Assembly: GCF_009857535.1 (NCBI RefSeq) | Contig: NZ_WWCS01000010.1 | Location: 124,001-188,000, forward strand | Reading direction: 5' to 3' | From: Duganella margarita | GTDB lineage: Bacteria > Pseudomonadota > Gammaproteobacteria > Burkholderiales > Burkholderiaceae_D | DNA length: 64,000 nucleotides | Shown here: positions 18,873-31,456 of the stretch, in pieces | Layout of the letters: every line of letters begins with the position of its first letter | Numbering within the stretch: the first letter of the stretch is position 1 | Made by a program: the position numbers and the translations under genes | Notes under the pieces: model-generated | What the model was told of the DNA's origin: nothing | Databases searched by the model: none | Seen by the model: only the letters and a program-made list of their open reading frames with translations

Positions 18873-18895
18873 AAAAAACCCGGCGCGCGGCCGGG
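18873..18895 (-). terminator. Terminator of acyl-CoA ligase gene
   Basis: On the minus strand CCCGGC–CGCGC–GCCGGG is followed by six Ts. Confidence 0.85.
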
Positions 18896-18919
18896 CCTGG
18901 ATGCAACATTGTCAGCTAA

Positions 18920-20566
18920 TTACGCGGTTGGCAGGCAGTAATCGCGGTACTGTTCGCGCAGCTTGTTTTTCTGGATTTTGCCGGTGCCGCCGACCGGCAA
19001 GGCATCGGCAAACACCACGTCATCCGGCAGCCACCATTTGGCCACCTTGCCGTCGAAATGCGCCAGCAGCTGTTCCCGGCTGACCTCCTGCCCCGGCCGC
19101 CGCACCACCACCAGCAGCGGCCGCTCATCCCATTTCGGATGGAATACGCCGATACAGGCGGCCTGCATCACCGCCGGGTGCGACATGGCGATGTTTTCCA
19201 GGTCGATGGTGCCGATCCACTCGCCGCCAGATTTGATGACATCTTTTGCCCGGTCGGTGATCTGCATGAAGCCGTCCGGGTCGATGGTGGCGACGTCGCC
19301 GGTCGGGAACCATCCGTCTTGCAGCACGTCACCGCCTTCATGCCTGAAATAGCTGGCGATGATCCACGGCCCTTTCACCAGCAAATCGCCGGCGCTGACG
19401 CCGTCCCACGGCAATTCCACGCCCAGCTCATCCACAATCTTCATGTCGACGCCGTAGATGGCGTGGCCCTGCTTTTGCAGGATCTTGCGCTGCGCCTCTT
19501 TCGGCAGCGCCAGGTGTTTCGACAGCAAGCCACCAGTTGTCCCGAGCGGCGACATCTCCGTCATGCCCCAGCCGTGGATGACTTCCACGCCGAACTCGTC
19601 GATCAGCGTATTCATCATGGCAGGCGGACAAGCCGAGCCGCCGATCACCGTGCGGCGGAAGGTGGAAAACTTCAGCTGATGCTGCAAGCAATAATTGATC
19701 AAGCCCAGCCAGACGGTCGGCACGCCGGCCGAGAACGTCACCTTCTCGCTTTCCATCAGCTCGTAGACGGATTTGCCGTCCAGCGCCGGGCCGGGAAACA
19801 CCATTTTCGCGCCCGACAACGGCACCGAGTACGGCAGCCCCCAGGCGTTGACGTGGAACATCGGCACCACCGGCATCACCGCATCGCGCGACGACACGTT
19901 GAGCACGTTCGGCAAAGCCGATGCGTAGGCGTGCAGCACGGTCGAGCGGTGCGAATACAGCGCGCCTTTGGGATTGCCGGTGGTGCCCGAGGTGTAGCAC
20001 AAGGTGGCAGCGGCGTTCTCGTCGAACACCGGCCAGGTGTAGTCGCCGGTCTGCGCGGCCAGCAAATCTTCGTAGCACAACAGGTTGGGAATCTTGCTCT
20101 CAGCCGGCATGCGGTCGGCCGCGCCCAGCAAAATCCAGCCCTTGACGGTCTTGCAATGCGGCGCGATGGCCTCGATCAGCGGCAGGAAGCAGAAATCGAA
20201 CAGCAGGTACTGGTCTTCCGCGTGGTTGCAGATGTAGGCCAGCTGTTCCGGATGCAGGCGCGGGTTGATGGTGTGCAGCACGGCGCCGCTGCCGGACACG
20301 GCGTAGTACGCTTCCAGGTGACGGTAGCCGTTCCACGCCAGCGTCGCCACCCGCTCGCCCATGCGCACGCCCAGTTGCTGCAACGCTTGCGCCAGCTGCC
20401 TGGCGCGCCGCTGGCAGTCGCGGAAAGTGTAGCGGTGCAGGTCGCCTTCGACGCGCTGCGAGACGATCTCGCTGTTAGCGTAGTGGCGGGCGGCGAAGTC
20501 GATGATGGTGGAAATCAGCAAGGGCTGGTCCATCATCTGGCCCATCAGAGGTACTTGTGATTGCAT
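18920..20566 (-). CDS. Fatty-acid / acyl-CoA ligase (ANL superfamily)
   Basis: ATP-dependent activation of a carboxylic acid to its CoA thioester, 548 residues. The P-loop reads LCYTSGTTGNPKGALYSH (about 188–205). GWGMTEMSPLG is the adenine-binding region, DGWFPTGDVATIDPDGFMQI carries the conserved Asp, and the C-terminal catalytic lysine lies in PVGGTGKIQKNKLR. The N-terminus (MMDQPLLISTII) resembles ligases often labelled long-chain fatty acid or 3-(methylthio)propionyl-CoA ligase; the sequence does not distinguish these. AGGAGA precedes the second of two close ATGs, chosen as start. It could feed the beta-oxidation enzymes at 1–9.4 kb. Confidence 0.9.
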   Translation of the reverse strand: MQSQVPLMGQMMDQPLLISTIIDFAARHYANSEIVSQRVEGDLHRYTFRDCQRRARQLAQALQQLGVRMGERVATLAWNGYRHLEAYYAVSGSGAVLHTINPRLHPEQLAYICNHAEDQYLLFDFCFLPLIEAIAPHCKTVKGWILLGAADRMPAESKIPNLLCYEDLLAAQTGDYTWPVFDENAAATLCYTSGTTGNPKGALYSHRSTVLHAYASALPNVLNVSSRDAVMPVVPMFHVNAWGLPYSVPLSGAKMVFPGPALDGKSVYELMESEKVTFSAGVPTVWLGLINYCLQHQLKFSTFRRTVIGGSACPPAMMNTLIDEFGVEVIHGWGMTEMSPLGTTGGLLSKHLALPKEAQRKILQKQGHAIYGVDMKIVDELGVELPWDGVSAGDLLVKGPWIIASYFRHEGGDVLQDGWFPTGDVATIDPDGFMQITDRAKDVIKSGGEWIGTIDLENIAMSHPAVMQAACIGVFHPKWDERPLLVVVRRPGQEVSREQLLAHFDGKVAKWWLPDDVVFADALPVGGTGKIQKNKLREQYRDYCLPTA

Positions 20567-20695
20567 GCATGTCTCCTATATATGTGAGGAAGAGTGTCGA
20601 ATGCCCGCTTGAACAGCGTCAACGGTTTTCGATGCTGCACTGCCGCATTCGCTCGCTGCGGTAAAATCCGAAGCTTAGTTAAACTGGAGCACATC

Positions 20696-22156
20696 ATTAC
20701 TGCCTCTACCCTGCCGCTGGACAATTCTTTTGCGTCTTTGCCGCCTGCGTTTTACACCCGCCTGATGCCGACCCCGCTGCCGTCCCCTTACCTGGTGGGC
20801 GTCAGCGCGCCGGCTGCGCAGTTGCTCGGCCTGACGCCGGCCGATGTGGCCGCCAGCCTCGATGTCGTGATCGGCAATACCGTGCCGGAGCGCGCTTTGC
20901 CGCTGGCGGCCGTGTATTCCGGCCACCAGTTCGGCGTCTGGGCCGGCCAGCTCGGCGACGGCCGCGCCATCCTGTTCGGCGACGTCGCCACCGAACAAGG
21001 CCCGATGGAGCTGCAATGGAAAGGCGCCGGCATGACGCCCTACTCGCGCATGGGCGACGGGCGCGCCGTGCTGCGCTCGTCGATCCGCGAATTTTTGTGC
21101 TCGGAAGCCATGCACGCGCTGGGCATTCCCACCTCGCGCGCGCTGGCGGTGGCCGGCTCGGACCAGGGCGTGATGCGCGAAACCGCCGAAACCTCCGCCG
21201 TGGTGGTGCGCATGGCGCCATCGTTCGTGCGCTTCGGCTCGTTCGAGCACTGGTACTACCGCCAGAAAAACGCTGAGCTGAAAGTGCTGGCCGATTACGT
21301 GATCGAACGCTTTTATCCGGCGTTGCGCGAGGAAGCCAATCCTTACCGTGCATTGCTGGAAGAAGTCACGCGCCGCACCGCCCATCTGATCGCCCACTGG
21401 CAAGCGGTCGGCTTCATGCATGGCGTGATGAACACCGACAATATGTCGATCCTCGGCCTGACGCTGGATTACGGCCCGTACGGCTTCATGGAAGCGTTCG
21501 ACGCCAACCACATCTGCAATCACACCGACCAGCAAGGCCGCTATTCCTACGCCAACCAGCCGCAGGTGGGCCACTGGAATTGCTACGCTCTGGCGCAAGC
21601 GCTGCTGCCGCTGATCGGCGAAGTAGACGAGACGCAGGCCGCGCTGGACGTCTACCAGCCGGAGTTTGCCGCCAAGCTGGACGAACTGCTGCACGCCAAG
21701 CTGGGCCTGTCTGTGCTGGACCAGCACTTCGACACCGACCGCGCATTGCTGGACGATATGTTCGCCATGCTGGAAGGCGTCGATTTCACGCTGTTCTTCC
21801 GTCGCCTGAGCGGCGTGCGCGCGGCCGACGCCAGCGGCGACGAACCGTTGCGCGACCTGTTCATCGACCGTGCCGCCTTCGATGCCTGGGCCGAGCGCTA
21901 CCGTGCCCGCCTGCGCGCCGAACAAAGCGACGACCAAGCGCGCACGCTTGCGATGAATCAAGTCAACCCCAAATACGTGCTGCGAAACTATCTGGCCCAA
22001 GTGGCCATTGAAAAGGCGCAAAACAAGGACTTTTCCGAGGTGGAGCGCCTGCTGGCGGTATTGCAGCGTCCCTACGACGAACAGCCCGAGCACGAGCATT
22101 ACGCCGCCTTGCCGCCGGACTGGGCAAGTCACCTGGAAGTCAGCTGTTCTTCTTAA
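20696..22156 (+). CDS. selO: Protein adenylyltransferase SelO, probable ATT start
   Basis: Pseudokinase-fold enzyme that transfers AMP to protein hydroxyls, linked to redox stress. Conserved blocks are GRAVLRSSIREFLCSEAMHA, the metal-binding NTDNMSILGLTLDYGPYGF and the tail Val-Ser-Cys-Ser-Ser, where Cys occupies the position of selenocysteine in animal homologues. The frame is open from a GTG at 20594, but that gives an odd 34-residue leader. Good SelO sequence begins ITASTLPLDNSF at an ATT codon (20696) placed 6 nt after GGAG, so ATT is the likely start, giving 486 residues. msrB, another oxidative-damage gene, follows 15 nt later. Confidence 0.9.
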   Translation: MTASTLPLDNSFASLPPAFYTRLMPTPLPSPYLVGVSAPAAQLLGLTPADVAASLDVVIGNTVPERALPLAAVYSGHQFGVWAGQLGDGRAILFGDVATEQGPMELQWKGAGMTPYSRMGDGRAVLRSSIREFLCSEAMHALGIPTSRALAVAGSDQGVMRETAETSAVVVRMAPSFVRFGSFEHWYYRQKNAELKVLADYVIERFYPALREEANPYRALLEEVTRRTAHLIAHWQAVGFMHGVMNTDNMSILGLTLDYGPYGFMEAFDANHICNHTDQQGRYSYANQPQVGHWNCYALAQALLPLIGEVDETQAALDVYQPEFAAKLDELLHAKLGLSVLDQHFDTDRALLDDMFAMLEGVDFTLFFRRLSGVRAADASGDEPLRDLFIDRAAFDAWAERYRARLRAEQSDDQARTLAMNQVNPKYVLRNYLAQVAIEKAQNKDFSEVERLLAVLQRPYDEQPEHEHYAALPPDWASHLEVSCSS

Positions 22157-22170
22157 GCGAGAAATAAGCC

Positions 22171-22569
22171 ATGAGCAATAAAGTTGTCAAACCCGACGCC
22201 GAATGGCGCGACCAGCTGGACCCGATGGAGTACCAGGTCACGCGTCACGCCGCCACCGAACGTGCTTTTACCGGCAAATTCTGGGATCATCATGAGCACG
22301 GCACTTACACCTGCGTCTGCTGCAACACGCCGCTGTTCCGTTCCGACGCCAAGTTTGATTCCGGCTGCGGCTGGCCGAGCTACTTTGAACCGATCGATCC
22401 GGCCAATGTGATCGAGAAGGTTGACCGTACGCATGGTATGCTGCGCACCGAAATCATTTGCGCCGTATGCGATGCACACCTTGGCCACGTGTTCCCGGAC
22501 GGTCCGCCGCCAACCGGGCTGCGCTATTGCATCAACTCGGCGTCCTTGCGCTTTGACCCACAAGACTAA
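22171..22569 (+). CDS. msrB: Peptide-methionine (R)-S-oxide reductase MsrB
   Basis: Reduces methionine R-sulfoxide in damaged proteins. The 132-residue protein has the zinc site Cys48–x2–Cys51 (CVCC) and Cys97–x2–Cys100 (ICAVC), the motif GCGWPSYFEP and catalytic Cys120 in GLRYCINSASLRF. It has no signal peptide, so it is cytoplasmic. It forms a compact run with selO, yciB and bolA. Confidence 0.96.
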   Translation: MSNKVVKPDAEWRDQLDPMEYQVTRHAATERAFTGKFWDHHEHGTYTCVCCNTPLFRSDAKFDSGCGWPSYFEPIDPANVIEKVDRTHGMLRTEIICAVCDAHLGHVFPDGPPPTGLRYCINSASLRFDPQD

Positions 22570-22578
22570 TAAGACACC

Positions 22579-23208
22579 ATGAAATTCCTGTTCGACCTGA
22601 TCCCCGTCCTGCTGTTCTTCGGCTCTTACAAGCTGGCTGGCTGGAACGCCGAAGCGACGCAGCACTTCATCAACACCCACATGAGCGGCATGATTTCCGG
22701 CGGTTCCGTCACCGCCGAGCAATCGCCCATCGTCATCGCCACGCTGGTCGGCATTCTGGCGACGATGGCGCAGATTGCCTGGATCAAGCTGCGCGGGCGC
22801 AAGGTCGACGGGATTTTATGGCTGTCGCTGGGTATGTTCGTCGTCTTCGGCGGCCTGACCATTTATCTGCACGACGAAGACTTCATTAAATGGAAGCTGA
22901 GTATTGTGTATTGGCTGTTTGCCGGCGCGCTGCTGGTCAGCGACCTGGTATTCAAAAAGAACCTGATGCGCAAATCGATGGGCGAGATCATCGAATTGCC
23001 GGACCAGATCTGGACCCGTTTGAATGTCGCCTGGATCGCCTTCTTCACCTTTATGGGTGTATTGAACTGGTATCTGGCGTTTGTGTTGTTCAAAGGCGAT
23101 ACCGATTCCTGGGTCAGTTTTAAAGCCTTCGGCGCCACCGCCATCATGTTTGTGTTTATCGTGGCACAAACCGTTTATTTGTCGCGTCACATGAAGGACC
23201 AGGCATGA
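22579..23208 (+). CDS. yciB: Inner membrane septation protein YciB (IspZ)
   Basis: Integral membrane protein of 209 residues with about five to six hydrophobic helices. It begins MKFLFDLIPVLLFFGSYKLA, the hallmark start of the family, and later has FFTFMGVLNWYLAF. Known members affect septation and envelope integrity. Its stop overlaps the bolA start by 4 nt (ATGA). The length is slightly above the common 180 residues. Confidence 0.93.
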   Translation: MKFLFDLIPVLLFFGSYKLAGWNAEATQHFINTHMSGMISGGSVTAEQSPIVIATLVGILATMAQIAWIKLRGRKVDGILWLSLGMFVVFGGLTIYLHDEDFIKWKLSIVYWLFAGALLVSDLVFKKNLMRKSMGEIIELPDQIWTRLNVAWIAFFTFMGVLNWYLAFVLFKGDTDSWVSFKAFGATAIMFVFIVAQTVYLSRHMKDQA

Positions 23209-23486
23209 ATCCGATTCAAGATACCCGTCTGGGCCGCATCCGCGCAGCGCTGGAAGCGAAGCTGGCGCCGGTCGAACTGGTGGTCGACGACGACTCCGCA
23301 GCCCATGCCGGCCATGCCGGCGCGGCCTCTGGCGGCGGGCACTACAACGTCAGAATTGTTTCGTTACAATTCGAAGGGCTGAAACTCGTCACAAGACATC
23401 GACTCGTGTATGATTCCGTGCACGATATGATGCATAAAGAAATTCATGCATTGGCCATTACCGCGCTGGCGCCGTCTGAAGTATGA
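23205..23486 (+). CDS. BolA family protein
   Basis: Small alpha/beta protein of 93 residues that, by family knowledge, partners monothiol glutaredoxins in iron–sulfur handling or acts as a stress regulator. The conserved C-terminal block is RHRLVYDSVHDMMHKEIHAL, containing the invariant His of the BolA fold. An Ala/Gly/His-rich loop (about 30–45) is longer than in IbaG-type members. It is translationally coupled to yciB. Confidence 0.9.
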   Translation: MNPIQDTRLGRIRAALEAKLAPVELVVDDDSAAHAGHAGAASGGGHYNVRIVSLQFEGLKLVTRHRLVYDSVHDMMHKEIHALAITALAPSEV

Positions 23487-23559
23487 TTTTGTGCCGCGTC
23501 TGTGAATGATTGCCGTCGGGCTTTTAAAATAACACTTTTTCCAAATACAGGAATTAATA

Positions 23560-24336
23560 ATGACCTTTAAGCCAGCCAAGTTGCTGATTGCACTTCTCGT
23601 TGTCGCCGTACCAGCTTTTGCGCAAAACGTTGCCGTCGTAAATGGCAAGGCGATCCCGACCTCGCGCGTGGAAGCCGTGGTTAAGCAAGTCGTGGCCCAG
23701 GGCCAGCAGCCGGATTCGCCACAGCTGCGCGAACTGATCAAGAAAGACCTGATCGGCCGCGAAGTGATGATGCAGGAAGCCGAAAAGCAAGGTTATGGCA
23801 AGAAAGACGACGTCAAGACCGCGATTGAAAACGCCCGTCAGGCCATCATCATCAACGCGATGATCGCCGACTACGTCAAGAAAAATCCGGTATCGGACGC
23901 CGACATCAAGGCTGAGTACGACAAATTTGTTGCCCAGGCTGGCGACAAGGAATATCACGTGCGCCACATCCTGCTGGGCACCGAAGCGGAAGCCAACGAC
24001 GTGATCGCCAAGATCAAGGGCGGCGCCAAGTTTGAAGACCTGGCCAAGCTGTCGAAAGACACCGGCTCGGCTGCCAATGGCGGCGATCTGGACTGGGCCT
24101 CGCCTTCGTCCTTCCCACCAGTGTTCTCGCAAGCGTTCGTGGCGCTGGGCAAAGGCCAGGTGACCGAGAAGCCAGTGCAGACGCCGAACGGCTTCCACGT
24201 GATCAAAGTGGACGACATCCGTCCAGCCAAACTGCCGACCCTGGAAGAAGTGAAACCGCAAATCGCGGAAGCGCTGACCCAGAAGAAACTGCAGGCGTAT
24301 CAGGAAGAACTGGTAAAGAAGGCAAAAGTGCAGTAA
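23560..24336 (+). CDS. Periplasmic peptidyl-prolyl isomerase (parvulin), first copy
   Basis: Protein-folding catalyst of 258 residues with a signal peptide (cleavage after AFA, about residue 21). A SurA-like helical chaperone segment is followed by a rotamase domain beginning YHVRHILLGTEAEA (about 132) with GGDLDW and GFHVIKVDD. It is followed by a strong terminator, then by a close paralogue in the same orientation. Confidence 0.93.
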   Translation: MTFKPAKLLIALLVVAVPAFAQNVAVVNGKAIPTSRVEAVVKQVVAQGQQPDSPQLRELIKKDLIGREVMMQEAEKQGYGKKDDVKTAIENARQAIIINAMIADYVKKNPVSDADIKAEYDKFVAQAGDKEYHVRHILLGTEAEANDVIAKIKGGAKFEDLAKLSKDTGSAANGGDLDWASPSSFPPVFSQAFVALGKGQVTEKPVQTPNGFHVIKVDDIRPAKLPTLEEVKPQIAEALTQKKLQAYQEELVKKAKVQ

Positions 24337-24348
24337 TGTTATGAAAGG

Positions 24349-24373
24349 CGGCGCCCTGCGGGGCGCCGTTTTT
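24349..24373 (+). terminator. Terminator between the two parvulin genes
   Basis: Perfect 8-bp stem CGGCGCCC/GGGCGCCG with loop TGCG, followed by five Ts. Confidence 0.9.
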
Positions 24374-24428
24374 AATTCCGCGTTGGTATGATGCACCTTC
24401 AGAGTGTAATTTTTTAAGGATTTAGATA

Positions 24429-25205
24429 ATGATGTTGAAGCCAGCCCGTCTGATGTTAGCCCTGATCGCCATGGTTGCCGTCCCAGCGTTCGCGCAAAAT
24501 GCCGCGACCGTGAATGGCAAGGCGATTCCTGCCGCCCGCGTCGACCAAATGGTCAAGCAAGTGGTAGCCCAGGGTCAGCAGCCTGATTCGCCGCAACTGC
24601 GCGACATGGTCAAGAAAGAACTGATCGGCCGCGAAGTCCTGCTGCAGGAAGCCGATAAACAGGGTTATGGCAAGAAGCCTGACGTGACCGCTGCTATCGA
24701 CAATGCCCGTCAAAGCATTATCATCAATGCGATGCTGGCTGATTACGTAAAGAAAAATCCGGTATCGGATGCGGAAATCAAAGCCGAATACGACAAATAT
24801 AAAGCAGCCATGGGCGGCACCGAATATCACTCGCGTCATATTCTGGTTGCAACCGAACAGGAAGCCAAAGATATTATCGCCAAGCTGAAAGGCGGCGCTA
24901 AATTCGAAGAACTGGCCAAAGTATCAAAAGACGGTTCGGCCAATAACGGTGGCGATCTGGGCTGGATGACGCCAGGCAAACTGGTCAAACCATTCGCCGA
25001 TGCGATGGTCGCACTGAAAAACGGTGAAATCACCCAGACGCCAGTGAAAACCGAATTCGGTTATCACGTGATCAAAATGGAAGAATCCCGTCCAGTAAAA
25101 CTGCCGTCGCTGGAAGAAGTCAAACCGCAAGTTGCCGAAGCGCTGCAACAGCGCAAGATCGTCGCCTACCGCGAAGAGCTGGTGAAGAAAGCCAAAATCC
25201 AGTAA
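24429..25205 (+). CDS. Periplasmic peptidyl-prolyl isomerase (parvulin), second copy
   Basis: Paralogue of the preceding gene with identical length (258 residues), roughly two thirds identical by eye along its whole length. It has a signal peptide (ends AFA), a helical segment nearly shared in full (VKQVVAQGQQPDSPQLR), and a rotamase domain from YHSRHILVATEQEA with GGDLGWM and GYHVIKMEE. Two ATG codons in a row open the frame; AAGGA lies upstream. The coding sequence is visibly more AT-rich at third positions than the first copy. It is a tandem duplication with separate transcription of each copy. Confidence 0.93.
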   Translation: MMLKPARLMLALIAMVAVPAFAQNAATVNGKAIPAARVDQMVKQVVAQGQQPDSPQLRDMVKKELIGREVLLQEADKQGYGKKPDVTAAIDNARQSIIINAMLADYVKKNPVSDAEIKAEYDKYKAAMGGTEYHSRHILVATEQEAKDIIAKLKGGAKFEELAKVSKDGSANNGGDLGWMTPGKLVKPFADAMVALKNGEITQTPVKTEFGYHVIKMEESRPVKLPSLEEVKPQVAEALQQRKIVAYREELVKKAKIQ

Positions 25206-25220
25206 GCTGGATTACTCAGC

Positions 25221-25250
25221 AAAAAGCGCCTGCATGCAGGCGCTTTTTTT
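25221..25250. terminator. Bidirectional terminator after second parvulin gene
   Basis: Perfect palindrome of about 28 bp centred on GCCTGCATGCAGGC with A and T runs on its two sides. Confidence 0.9.
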
Positions 25251-25300
25251 ACGTCCTCTGCATTTGATGCACCTACAAAGCAAAAGAGCGGCTTGCGCCG

Positions 25301-25433
25301 TAATGTCGTTCAGTAAGCGACGTCGTTCCCGCGAAAGTGGGAACCCATACCGCGCTTGCTCGGCAGACGTGCTATGGATTCCCGCTTTCGCGGGAATGAC
25401 ACTGTAGAATCTAAGCTTAACTGGACGGCATTG
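25301..25433. mobile_element. MITE-like palindromic element, copy D, diverged, inside purL terminator
   Basis: Starts TAATGTCG and ends CGGCATTG, with eroded inverted ends. The interior has paired GTTCCCGCGAAAGTGGGAAC / ATTCCCGCTTTCGCGGGAAT palindromes. CGGCTTGCGCCG (12 bp) flanks both sides (25289–25300 and 25434–25445). Removing the element and one copy restores GAGCGGC–TTGC–GCCGCTC, with a T run on the minus strand, the expected purL terminator. Confidence 0.7.
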
Positions 25434-25453
25434 CGGCTTGCGCCGCTCCTGAC

Positions 25454-29509
<4,056 letters not shown>

Positions 29510-29735
29510 GATTGGAAGAGAGTTGATGCAGCTGGGCTGCGGTTTAAAGGGAGATGGGGCACTAGATACTGTGTTGCGAGATTTTCCTTTGCGCGCATTA
29601 TACCCGCTATCAGCGTTGCCATATAGTGGCACTGGCGCGTAAAAGCTGCCACTGAAGCAACATTCTGCGCCGAAAATCATCAATTTTCATTTGCCTTGGA
29701 GTATGCTGAGCAAAACTTAGCTTGGATGTGGAACA

Positions 29736-31376
29736 ATGGCGGAATATAGCGACTTGTCAGTGCTGATCGTGGATCCCAATCCGGGCATGCGCGGCAACCT
29801 GCACAATATGCTCAGCCAGGCGTCGATCACTAAGATCGATTACGCGGTCAGTTCGGGCACGGCGATCCGCCAGCTTACGAAGAAACCGTTTGACATCATC
29901 TTGTGCGAATACGACCTCGGCAACGGTAGCGGCGAAGCGAACGGCCAGGACGGCCAGCAGCTGCTGGAAGACTTGCGTCATCATAAATTGATCACGCCCT
30001 GGACGATTTTCATCATGCTGACTTCGGAGGGCGAGTACGGCAAGGTGATCGGCGCGGCGGAACTGATGCCGACCGACTACGTGCTCAAGCCGTTCACGGT
30101 GGACGCCCTGCTCCAGCGCCTGCAGCGCGCGGTCGACCGCCGCAACTCGTTCTTGCCGATCTATCAACTGGTTGAAATGGGCAATGTGCGCAAGGCGATC
30201 AGCGAGGCCCGGTTGGCCGAAGAAAAAGCCCCGCGCTACGCCGTCGACTTCGCGCGCCTGCGCGCCGAGCTGCTGTTTTCCATCGATGAGCTGGCCGAGG
30301 CGGAGACCGTCTACCTGTGGATATTGATGACGCGGCCGGTGCCCTGGGCCCACCTGGGCCTGGCCCGCTGCCGCTTCGGTTTGCAAAAATACCTGGAAGC
30401 GCAGGAAACCCTGTCCGAGCTGCTGGAACAAAATCCGCGCTACATGGCCGCCTACGACCTGCTGGCACGCTGCCACGAAGCGCTGGGCCAGCAAGAGGCC
30501 GCCAAAAAAATCCTGGAAGACGCGGTGGCGATCTCGCCGCACATGGTGCGCCGCCTGCGCCATCTGGGCGACGTCGCGTTTGAGACCGGCGACGTCGGCA
30601 TGGCCGAAAAAGCTTTCAAGCAAGTGGTGGCCAAGGCCAAGTACTCCGAATTCCGCGATCCGGAGGACCACGTCAAGCTGGTCAAGACGCTGGTCAAGAA
30701 AGGCGACGCCCACCAGGCCAGCGGCGTGATCCGCGACATGGAGCGCTCGCTGCGCAGCGGCCCGAATGTGGACGTCTGCCGCGCCATCGCCGCCGGCCTG
30801 CTGCAGGAAATGACCGGCAACCTGACCGCCGCCGCCACCGAGCTGACCAACGCGGTCAATGCCGTGGCCGGCAGCCGCGGCCTGTCGACCGGCCTCAAGG
30901 TGGGCCTGGTGCACAGCTGCCTGGCCGTCAAGCTGGACCAGCAGGCGTCCGACCTGATGCTCAACCTGATGAACGACACCGAAAGTGGCGTCTCGATGGA
31001 CGACGCGGTGCAGGTGTTTGAAAAAGCCGGCCGCCACGACCTGGCGCAGGGCATGGGCGAACAGATCAAGATTCAGGTGGACGAACTGATCGCGCACGCC
31101 AGCGAACAGCGTTCGCACGGCGATTTGCGGGCGGCGGTCGATACGCTGAGCGCCGGCCTGCGCAAGGCGCCCGGCAATATGGCGCTGTTGCCGGCGGCCG
31201 CCGCGGCCATCCTCAAGCAGCTGGACGATCTGGGCTGGGAAGCGCCGCTGGCCGAACACTGCCAGTTCCTGCTGGAGCGCATGCGCCGCCTCGATCCGGC
31301 GCACCCGTCACTGGAAACGCTGACGGCGCAATATCACTACACCCAACGGAAATACGGTATTTCGGCGGTGGCCTGA
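29736..31376 (+). CDS. CheY-type receiver fused to TPR repeats
   Basis: Predicted cytoplasmic signalling protein of 546 residues. Residues about 5–130 form a receiver domain with acidic Asp13, phospho-acceptor Asp60 in IILCEYDLG, a Thr/Ser in IMLTSEGE and Lys in DYVLKPFTVD. The remainder is helical with several tetratricopeptide-like repeats (for example ALGQQEAAKKILEDAVAISP and TGDVGMAEKAFKQVV). There is no DNA-binding output domain, so phosphorylation probably changes protein–protein contacts. No kinase is adjacent; the partner is unknown. Confidence 0.88.
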   Translation: MAEYSDLSVLIVDPNPGMRGNLHNMLSQASITKIDYAVSSGTAIRQLTKKPFDIILCEYDLGNGSGEANGQDGQQLLEDLRHHKLITPWTIFIMLTSEGEYGKVIGAAELMPTDYVLKPFTVDALLQRLQRAVDRRNSFLPIYQLVEMGNVRKAISEARLAEEKAPRYAVDFARLRAELLFSIDELAEAETVYLWILMTRPVPWAHLGLARCRFGLQKYLEAQETLSELLEQNPRYMAAYDLLARCHEALGQQEAAKKILEDAVAISPHMVRRLRHLGDVAFETGDVGMAEKAFKQVVAKAKYSEFRDPEDHVKLVKTLVKKGDAHQASGVIRDMERSLRSGPNVDVCRAIAAGLLQEMTGNLTAAATELTNAVNAVAGSRGLSTGLKVGLVHSCLAVKLDQQASDLMLNLMNDTESGVSMDDAVQVFEKAGRHDLAQGMGEQIKIQVDELIAHASEQRSHGDLRAAVDTLSAGLRKAPGNMALLPAAAAAILKQLDDLGWEAPLAEHCQFLLERMRRLDPAHPSLETLTAQYHYTQRKYGISAVA

Positions 31377-31381
31377 TCCAC

Positions 31382-31454
31382 CGTCATTCCCGCGCAAGCG
31401 GGAATCCATGCTGATACGGCTCAGCATAGGTTCCCGCTTGCGCGGGAACGACGG
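31382..31454. repeat. REP-like palindrome pair between convergent genes
   Basis: Paired CGTCATTCCCGCGCAAGCGG and its inverse enclose a smaller palindrome, CCATGCTGA/TCAGCATAGG. It occupies the whole gap between two convergent stop codons and is the same inner module as the larger elements, without TAATGCCG ends. Confidence 0.75.
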
Positions 31455-31456
31455 CA

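Noticed and set aside
29510..29735. Riboswitch or purine-box leader upstream of purL
   Set aside because: No conserved aptamer-like pairing could be recognised; the region only shows two divergent 5' leaders.
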